A stretch of 15,323 nt of DNA from JAGLCY01 sp965369705 (GTDB lineage: Bacteria; Krumholzibacteriota; Krumholzibacteriia; LZORAL124-64-63), in contig CBDURF010000076.1 of NCBI GenBank assembly GCA_965369705.1, positions 1 to 15,323 on the forward strand, in the 5' to 3' direction. This document shows, one piece after another, positions 6,929 through 12,569 of this stretch (its first letter is position 1; every line of letters begins with the position of its first letter). Under the pieces are notes generated by a model. It was not told the origin of the DNA. It was given only the letters and a program-made list of their open reading frames with translations, and did not search any database. The translations under genes were made by a program, and so were the position numbers.

Positions 6929-8365
6929 TCAATCATCCAGATCATTCAAACTCGCCCACAGATGCAGAGCGGCGTAGGAGCGCCAGGGCCGCCAGTCTTC
7001 CGCGCGGGCGGCGAGGTCCACGCCCCGTGAGGCATGTTTCAGGCCAAGATCCGAAGCGGGAAATCCGTCGGGTTCGCCCAACGCGCGCATGGCCACATAC
7101 TGGGCCGTCCAGGGGCCGATGCCGGGCAGCGCGACCATCCGCGCGGCAAACTCCTCGACACCCAGCGGGGCATCCAGGACCAGTCGGCCGGCGGCGACCG
7201 CGACGGCGAACCCCTTCACGGTCTCGGCGCGCTTGGAGGTGAGCCCAAGCCCGGAGAGATCCGCCTCGGCCACCGCCGCAGGCGCGGGGAACAGGTGGGT
7301 CAACCCGTCCAGTGGCGAGGCAAGAGGCGTGCCCAGCCGATCCACCAGGCGTCCGGCGATCGTGGTCGCCGCGGCAACGGAAACCTGCTGGCCCAGGATG
7401 GCGCGCACTGCCATTTCGAAGGGATCCCAGGCCGAGGGCAGCCGCAGCCCGGGACGCTGCTTGACCAGGGGAGCCAACAGGGGATCGGCCGCCAGATGAT
7501 CGCCGATGACGGCTGGATCTGCGCCGCAGTCGAACATCCGCCGAACCCGGGATACCAGGCCGATCACCCCATCCAGGTCTTGAAGGGAGACGCTCAGCAA
7601 GAGGTGGTCCCGGCCCTTGATGGGCGCCACTTCCAGGGTCCCGGATTTTCCGTCCACCGCGATGGTGCGCCGGTAGGCTTCGGGCGTGACCAGCTCGACG
7701 CCGGGAATCGCCCGGCCCTCCAAAAAGGAAGCCAGCGCGGTCCAATCGTAGGGCGGGCGATAGGCCAGACGGTAAACCAGGGAATTCCCCGCGGTCGAAA
7801 CCGTTCCCGTCTGTTGACGCAGCCGGGTGGGCGTGGCGCCGAACACCTGTTTGACCAGCACGTTGAACCGCCGCACCGAACCGAAACCCGCAGCCAGGGC
7901 GATGCGGGCCATGGGCAGGTCAGTCTGTTCAATCAGGTTGCGCGCGAAATGCACTCGCCGGGTCTGGGCAACGGCAACAGGGGCGGCCCCCAGATGATCC
8001 TCGAAAAGCCGGGCCAGATGGCGACCGCCCATGCCCAGCCTGAGGGCCAGGTCTTCCACGCTGCCGCCGTCCAGACAACCCTCGCCGATATAACGCAACG
8101 CACGCGACACGGTGGCCGAGGTGCCCAGCCAGGCCGGTGTACCGGGCGAGGTCTCCGGGCGACACCTCTTGCAGGGCCGGAAGCCGGCCTTCTCAGCCGC
8201 GGCGGCGCACTGATAGAATTCCACGTTCTGGCGGCGGGGGGTCACCGCCGGACACACGGGCCGGCAGTAGATCCCGGTGGTCTTCACCCCGGTGAAGAAT
8301 CGACCATCGAAACGGGCGTCGCGGCTTTTGACGGCGCGGTAACAGATGTCGGCATCGAGTTCCAT
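6929..8365 (-). CDS. Ada-type alkylation sensor/regulator fused to AlkA DNA-3-methyladenine glycosylase II
   Basis: Bifunctional alkylation-damage protein of 478 residues. Residues 6-75 are the Ada metal-binding domain with the zinc ligands Cys34, Cys38, Cys65 and Cys68, in the same spacing as E. coli Ada; the first cysteine accepts methyl groups from phosphotriesters in E. coli. Residues 83-185 are an AraC-type helix-turn-helix domain. Residues 195-478 are an AlkA glycosylase: an N-terminal AlkA domain, WDPFEMAVRAILGQQVSV (313-330), the helix-hairpin-helix LPGIGPWTAQYVAMRALG (413-430), and the catalytic Asp439 in FPASDLGLKHA. I prefer ATG 8365 over an in-frame TTG at 8374, which lacks a ribosome-binding site. 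A promoter-like -10 box lies 7 nt before the ATG, so the message may be leaderless. Methylated protein probably activates this gene and the downstream ogt, as in the Ada response; this is inference. Confidence 0.93.
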   Translation of the reverse strand: MELDADICYRAVKSRDARFDGRFFTGVKTTGIYCRPVCPAVTPRRQNVEFYQCAAAAEKAGFRPCKRCRPETSPGTPAWLGTSATVSRALRYIGEGCLDGGSVEDLALRLGMGGRHLARLFEDHLGAAPVAVAQTRRVHFARNLIEQTDLPMARIALAAGFGSVRRFNVLVKQVFGATPTRLRQQTGTVSTAGNSLVYRLAYRPPYDWTALASFLEGRAIPGVELVTPEAYRRTIAVDGKSGTLEVAPIKGRDHLLLSVSLQDLDGVIGLVSRVRRMFDCGADPAVIGDHLAADPLLAPLVKQRPGLRLPSAWDPFEMAVRAILGQQVSVAAATTIAGRLVDRLGTPLASPLDGLTHLFPAPAAVAEADLSGLGLTSKRAETVKGFAVAVAAGRLVLDAPLGVEEFAARMVALPGIGPWTAQYVAMRALGEPDGFPASDLGLKHASRGVDLAARAEDWRPWRSYAALHLWASLNDLDD

Positions 8366-8372
8366 GGACCTC

Positions 8373-8400
8373 AATCTACAGGAAGTTGCGCGGCTGTCTC
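8373..8400 (-). promoter_or_regulatory. Candidate promoter of the ada-alkA/ogt unit, possibly giving a leaderless mRNA
   Basis: On the minus strand GAGACA (8400 to 8395), a 16-bp spacer and TAGATT (8378 to 8373) form a weak sigma-70-like promoter. The -10 box ends 7 bases before the ATG at 8365, so transcription would begin at or next to the start codon. Each hexamer matches the consensus at four of six positions. Such weak promoters are common for genes needing an activator such as methylated Ada. Confidence 0.3.
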
Positions 8401-8443
8401 GCCATTTCAGGACCTGGAGCCGAACACGCTGCTCCGGTTTATG

Positions 8444-8472
8444 CTGACGGTCCGCCCGCGTGCCCGTATCAT
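8444..8472 (+). promoter_or_regulatory. Candidate sigma-70-type promoter of the glpX-sulP-eamA unit
   Basis: CTGACG (8444-8449), a 17-bp spacer and TATCAT (8467-8472) match the -35 consensus at four of six and the -10 consensus at five of six positions. The expected start of transcription is about 30 nt before the ATG at 8509, leaving room for the AAAGGGG ribosome-binding site. It shares a 143-bp divergent region with the ada-alkA gene. Confidence 0.45.
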
Positions 8473-8508
8473 GAAATCAAATGCACCTCACCCGCAAAGG
8501 GGTCCGTC

Positions 8509-9504
8509 ATGACCGATTTTCCCGTCAGCAACGTAACCGGCAAACGTCCGCCGCCGCCTCACCCGGGACTCGATCTGGTCCGCGCCACCGAAGCGGCGGC
8601 TCTGGCCGCCGGGCGTTTCATGGGTCTGGACGATCGCCACGGGGTGGATGTCGCCGCCCAGGACGCGATGGCTGCGGCCCTGAACCTGTTGCCCATGAAA
8701 GGCCGCATCATCTGTGGAGAGGAAGGCCGCATCGGAGGCCACTCACCGCTGAACAGTCAGAGTACCGTGGGCAACGGCAAGGGGCCGGAACTCGATGTCG
8801 AGGTCAACGCCATCGACGGGGCCGGCCTGGTGGCCGAAGGGAAATCGGGCGCCCTGGCGGTGGCCGCCTTCGCACCGCCCGGCGCCATGTGGAAGCCCGG
8901 TCCGGCCGTGTACATGGACAAACTCGTCGTCGATCGCACCGTGGCCGACACCATTGGTCCCGAAGCTCTCGACGCCCCGCCGGGCTGGACCCTGGCCGCG
9001 GTGGCGCGCGCCAAGGGCAAGGACGTCCAGGACGTGGTCGTCTTCATCGTGGACCGGCCCCGGCACAAGCAACTGATCCACGATGTTCGCCAAGCGGGAG
9101 CGCGGGTCTTCCTGCGCTCCGGCGGCGACGTGGGCGGAGCCCTGCTGGCGGCCGACGTCGGCTCGCCCGTCGACGTGATGTTGGGCATCGGAGGCGCGGC
9201 CGAGGGCCTGATCGCGGCCTGCGCGGTCAAGGCGCTGGGCGGGGCCATGCTGGGCAGGATCGCCCCCCAGTCGCAGGACGAACGGCAGGCCTGCCTGGAT
9301 GGCGGCATGGATCTGGAACGCGTCCTTTCCTGCCGGGACATGGTTCAGGGCGAAGAAGTCTATTTCTCGGCCACCGGCATTTCCGACGGCCTGCTGCTTC
9401 ACGGCGTCAGGTATCACGGTGACAAGGTGGACACCCATTCCATGGTGCTTCGTTACGAAACGGGCACCCGGAGAATCATAAAAACGGAACACCGGGTGAA
9501 GTGA
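8509..9504 (+). CDS. glpX: GlpX-like class II fructose-1,6-bisphosphatase homologue with altered metal-site motifs
   Basis: Homologue of the Li-sensitive class II phosphatases that convert fructose 1,6-bisphosphate to fructose 6-phosphate. Its 331 residues match the family length, and conserved stretches include RATEAAALAAGRFMG (25-39), a VGNGKG segment, VYMDKLVV (134-141), RPRH (183-186), DVMLGIGGAAEG (222-233) and YFSATGISDG (285-294). Two catalytic motifs differ: canonical GEGEID is GEEGRIGG (70-77), and canonical DPIEGT is NAIDGA (100-105), so the motif's Asp and Glu become Asn and Asp. Asp47 and Glu232, matching other conserved acids, remain. It may have reduced or different phosphatase activity. 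The ATG at 8509 has AAAGGGG upstream; the frame is open from 8386 but the family begins after 8509. The stop overlaps the next gene's GTG start. Confidence 0.85.
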   Translation: MTDFPVSNVTGKRPPPPHPGLDLVRATEAAALAAGRFMGLDDRHGVDVAAQDAMAAALNLLPMKGRIICGEEGRIGGHSPLNSQSTVGNGKGPELDVEVNAIDGAGLVAEGKSGALAVAAFAPPGAMWKPGPAVYMDKLVVDRTVADTIGPEALDAPPGWTLAAVARAKGKDVQDVVVFIVDRPRHKQLIHDVRQAGARVFLRSGGDVGGALLAADVGSPVDVMLGIGGAAEGLIAACAVKALGGAMLGRIAPQSQDERQACLDGGMDLERVLSCRDMVQGEEVYFSATGISDGLLLHGVRYHGDKVDTHSMVLRYETGTRRIIKTEHRVK

Positions 9505-11651
9505 GCGAAGGAAAGACATCCCGCTGGGCGGATCTGCGTCGCTGGGCGGCCGAGGAATCGGTCTTTTTCCTGCGTCCGGCCCAGGTGTTCAAGGGATATA
9601 CGCCGGACAACCTGCGCCCGGATCTCATGGCGGGACTCACCGTGGCGGTGGTGGTGTTGCCGCAGGCCATCGCCTACGCCATGATCGCGGAGTTGCCCCC
9701 CCAGATGGGGCTGTATTCCGCGGTGGTGGCTGCGGTGATCGGAGCCCTGTGGGGTTCCTCCCGCCACTTGAACACGGGACCGACCAACGCCATCAGCCTG
9801 CTGGTCCTGGCTTCGCTCCTGACGGTGGCCCCGCCGGGCAGCCCCCAGTTCCTGGTGGCGGCCGGGTACATGGCCATCATCGTGGGCGTGCTACAGGTGT
9901 TGATGGGCCTGCTTCGCATGGGGGTGCTGGTCAACTTCGTCTCCGACAGCGTGGTCGTGGGGTTCACGGCAGGGGCCGGCATCCTGATCAGCTTCAACCA
10001 GCTGCGCCACCTGCTGCGGGTGGAGTTCGCCAGCACGCCCGAACTGGGGGAGACCGTCAAGAGCCTCGTCCTGGCTGCCGACGAGACCCACCTGTTGAGC
10101 CTGGGACTCGGTCTGGGCGCCATGGGCATCATCATTCTCGTCAAGCGGTATCGTCCGACCTGGCCCGCGGCCCTGATCGGTATGGTTGCGGCTTCAGGGG
10201 TGACCGGATTTTTGCATCTGCAGGACCGGGGGGTGGAAGTTCTGGGAGCGATCCCCCGTTCGCTGCCTCCCCTGGCGGACCTGCCCCTGCTGGACTTCGA
10301 CCTGATCTGGGCGCTCACGCCGGGCGCCCTCGCCGTGGCCGCCATCGGCCTGGTGGAGGCCGTGTCCATTTCCCGCAGCATCGCCGCCCAGACCGGCCAG
10401 CGTCTGGACAGCAACCAGGAATTCGTGGGGCAGGGCCTGGCCAACGCGGTGTCGGGGTTCTTCTCGGGTTATGCGGTGTCGGGTTCCTTCACCCGCTCCA
10501 TGGTGAACCACACCGCGGGTGGGCGCACCCCCCTGGCCGGTGTCTTCTCGGGCCTGTGGGTGTTGGCCTCCATGCTGGCGCTGGCTCCCCTGGCGGTGCA
10601 TCTGCCGCGCACCGCCCTGGCCGGAGTGTTGCTGGTCACGGCCTGGAACATGGTGGACCGGGGTGAGATGAAGCGCATCCTGCGTTCCAGCAAGGGGGAC
10701 TCCTCCATCATGCTGGCCACGTTGGCCGGCACCATCCTGCTGCCGCTGGAATTCGCGGTCCTGACGGGCGTGCTGGTGTCGTTCGCGCGCTACCTGATCA
10801 AGAGTTCGACACCAGGCGTGCACCCGGTGGTGCCGGACGAGAACTTCCGCCACTTCATCCGCGCCCGGGGTGAAACGATGTGCCCCCAACTCGGGGTGAT
10901 CGAGATCGAAGGCTCGCTCTACTTCGGGGCGGTCAATCATGTGGAGGAGGCCCTGTATGCCAACCAGGACGCCAATCCCAGCCAGCTGTTCCTGCTGCTG
11001 CGGATACACATGGTCGACCACTGCGACGTCAGCGGTATCCACATGCTCGAAAGCGTGGTCAAGCGGTATCGCAAGCGCGGCGGGGACGTGTTTCTCGAAG
11101 GTGTCCGGCCCGCGGTGATGCACATGGTCGGCCTTTACGGTTTCGACCGCATGATCGGCGCGGAGAACATTCTGGACACCGATAACGCGATCAGCCACCT
11201 CTTCCACAAGGTGCTTCACCCCGGTTTCTGCTGCTACGAATGCAAGGAGCGGGTATTCGGCGAATGCCAGGCCCTGCCCAAGTACACCGATCAACCGCGG
11301 CTGCCGGGCGTAACGGAAATCATGCCCCACGTCATCGAGGAGATTGCGCCCAGCGAGATGAAAAAACTCATGGACGACGAGTCGAGTGGTGTGGTGGTGA
11401 TCGATGTGGGGGAACCGGTGGAGTACCGCAACTGGCACATCCGCCGTTCATTCTCCCTGCCCCTGCGCCGCCTGACCACCGAGGGCGTGGGCTTGCCCAA
11501 GGAAAGCCCCCTGATCTTCGTCAGCCGGATCGGCCGGCGCGGAGCCCTGGCCGTGCACATCATGCAGGATCTCGGCTATACCCGGATATTCAGTCTCAAG
11601 GGCGGTGTACTGGCCTGGGAGGCGGCGGGTTATCCGATCGCGGTGGAATAG
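9501..11651 (+). CDS. SulP family anion transporter with STAS domain and degenerate C-terminal rhodanese domain
   Basis: Inner-membrane SLC26/SulP anion permease; members carry sulfate, bicarbonate or other anions, and the substrate here is not evident. The 716 residues comprise a cytoplasmic N-terminus; a transmembrane SulP core (about 40-432) with AGLTVAVVVLPQAIAYAMIA (44-63), HLNTGPTNAISLL (89-101) and SGSFTRSMVNHTAGGRTPLAG (327-347); a STAS domain (about 462-570); a cysteine-rich linker (Cys577, Cys578, Cys581, Cys589); and a rhodanese-like domain (about 617-713) with VVVIDVGEPVEY and SLKGGVLAWEAAGYP. The usual rhodanese active-site CRxGxR is SRIGRR (675-680), so the catalytic Cys is Ser675. 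The GTG start at 9501 overlaps the glpX stop by four bases (GTGA), indicating translational coupling. Single-domain SulP-STAS proteins have about 500-600 residues. Confidence 0.93.
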   Translation: MSEGKTSRWADLRRWAAEESVFFLRPAQVFKGYTPDNLRPDLMAGLTVAVVVLPQAIAYAMIAELPPQMGLYSAVVAAVIGALWGSSRHLNTGPTNAISLLVLASLLTVAPPGSPQFLVAAGYMAIIVGVLQVLMGLLRMGVLVNFVSDSVVVGFTAGAGILISFNQLRHLLRVEFASTPELGETVKSLVLAADETHLLSLGLGLGAMGIIILVKRYRPTWPAALIGMVAASGVTGFLHLQDRGVEVLGAIPRSLPPLADLPLLDFDLIWALTPGALAVAAIGLVEAVSISRSIAAQTGQRLDSNQEFVGQGLANAVSGFFSGYAVSGSFTRSMVNHTAGGRTPLAGVFSGLWVLASMLALAPLAVHLPRTALAGVLLVTAWNMVDRGEMKRILRSSKGDSSIMLATLAGTILLPLEFAVLTGVLVSFARYLIKSSTPGVHPVVPDENFRHFIRARGETMCPQLGVIEIEGSLYFGAVNHVEEALYANQDANPSQLFLLLRIHMVDHCDVSGIHMLESVVKRYRKRGGDVFLEGVRPAVMHMVGLYGFDRMIGAENILDTDNAISHLFHKVLHPGFCCYECKERVFGECQALPKYTDQPRLPGVTEIMPHVIEEIAPSEMKKLMDDESSGVVVIDVGEPVEYRNWHIRRSFSLPLRRLTTEGVGLPKESPLIFVSRIGRRGALAVHIMQDLGYTRIFSLKGGVLAWEAAGYPIAVE

Positions 11652-11667
11652 AACGAATGGACCTTCG

Positions 11668-12549
11668 TTGAATCCCCAACGCAAAGCCACGCTGTTCGGC
11701 CTGTCCGCGGTGTTCGCCTGGTCCACGGTGGCCACGGCCTTCAAGCTGGCGCTGCAGCATCTCGACCACTTCCAGCTTCTCTTTTTGGCCAACGTGTTTT
11801 CCCTGGCTTCACTGGGCTTGGTGCTGGCCGTCCAGGGCAAATTGGGTCTCCTGGTCAGCGCAACCCGCCGTCAGTACCGGTTGGCCTTTGGTCTGGGTCT
11901 GCTCAATCCCTTCGTATATTACCTGGTGCTGTTCAAGGCCTACGCCCTGCTGCCGGCCCAGGTGGCCCAGCCGTTGAACTTCACCTGGGCGCTGACGCTG
12001 TCGTGGCTGTCGGTGCCGCTGTTGGGGCAAAAGGTCGGTTGGCGGCACGGCTTGGCGGGAGTGATCTGCTACTTCGGAGTGGTGGTGTTGGCAACCGGGG
12101 GAGATCTGGCCACCATGCGGGTGGCCGATCCACTGGGGGTGGCCCTGGCCCTGGGCTCGACCTTGATCTGGGCCCTCTACTGGATCGGCAACACGAAAAG
12201 CGATCTCGATCCGGTGGCCGGTCTGTTCCTGGGTTTTGTTTTCGCGCTGCCCTTCGTGACAGGGACGGTTCTGATGTTTTCCGACCTGCGTTTCAGCCTG
12301 GCCGGTGTTCTGGGCGGCGCCTACGTCGGGGCTTTCGAGATGGGCTTCACCTTCGTGCTCTGGCTGACGGCGCTGCGGTTGACCACCTCCACCGCGCGCA
12401 TCGCCAATCTCATCTTCCTGGCGCCGTTCCTGTCCCTGGTGTTCATCCATTTCGTGCTGGGTGAACACGTGCTGCCCGCCACGATCGTCGGGCTCGTCCT
12501 GATCGTGGGCGGTCTGCTGCTGCAGAGCCGGGGGGGCGGCAGCAAGTAA
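11668..12549 (+). CDS. EamA/DMT family permease
   Basis: Inner-membrane permease of the drug/metabolite transporter superfamily (RhaT/EamA-like); substrate unknown. The 293 residues form two EamA halves (about 7-142 and 155-287) and about ten hydrophobic segments. Typical features are GLSAVFAWSTVATAFKLAL near the start, QVAQPLNFTWAL near the end of the first half, and the TSTARIANLIFLAPFLSLVF and LGEHVLPATIVGLVLIVGG segments near the C-terminus. I infer a TTG start at 11668; the frame continues upstream to GTG 11605, but that would overlap the SulP gene by 47 bases and add arginine-rich sequence unlike the family. The ribosome-binding site is weak. It is 16 bp downstream of the SulP gene and likely the last gene of that operon. 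It converges with the 782-residue protein gene, only 20 bp away. Confidence 0.85.
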   Translation: MNPQRKATLFGLSAVFAWSTVATAFKLALQHLDHFQLLFLANVFSLASLGLVLAVQGKLGLLVSATRRQYRLAFGLGLLNPFVYYLVLFKAYALLPAQVAQPLNFTWALTLSWLSVPLLGQKVGWRHGLAGVICYFGVVVLATGGDLATMRVADPLGVALALGSTLIWALYWIGNTKSDLDPVAGLFLGFVFALPFVTGTVLMFSDLRFSLAGVLGGAYVGAFEMGFTFVLWLTALRLTTSTARIANLIFLAPFLSLVFIHFVLGEHVLPATIVGLVLIVGGLLLQSRGGGSK

Positions 12550-12569
12550 CGCGGTTCAGGGGGCGTGTG

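Noticed and set aside
7034..8512. Plus-strand open frame of 492 codons opposite the Ada-AlkA gene
   Set aside because: It shadows a gene with intact Zn ligands, helix-hairpin-helix and catalytic Asp.
10194..11438. Minus-strand open frame of 414 codons opposite the SulP gene
   Set aside because: It is rich in His, Gln, Gly and Arg without domains. The plus strand is a full SulP-STAS protein.
12550..12569. Bidirectional terminator between the permease and the repeat protein gene
   Set aside because: The 20-bp gap contains no inverted repeat or T-run.
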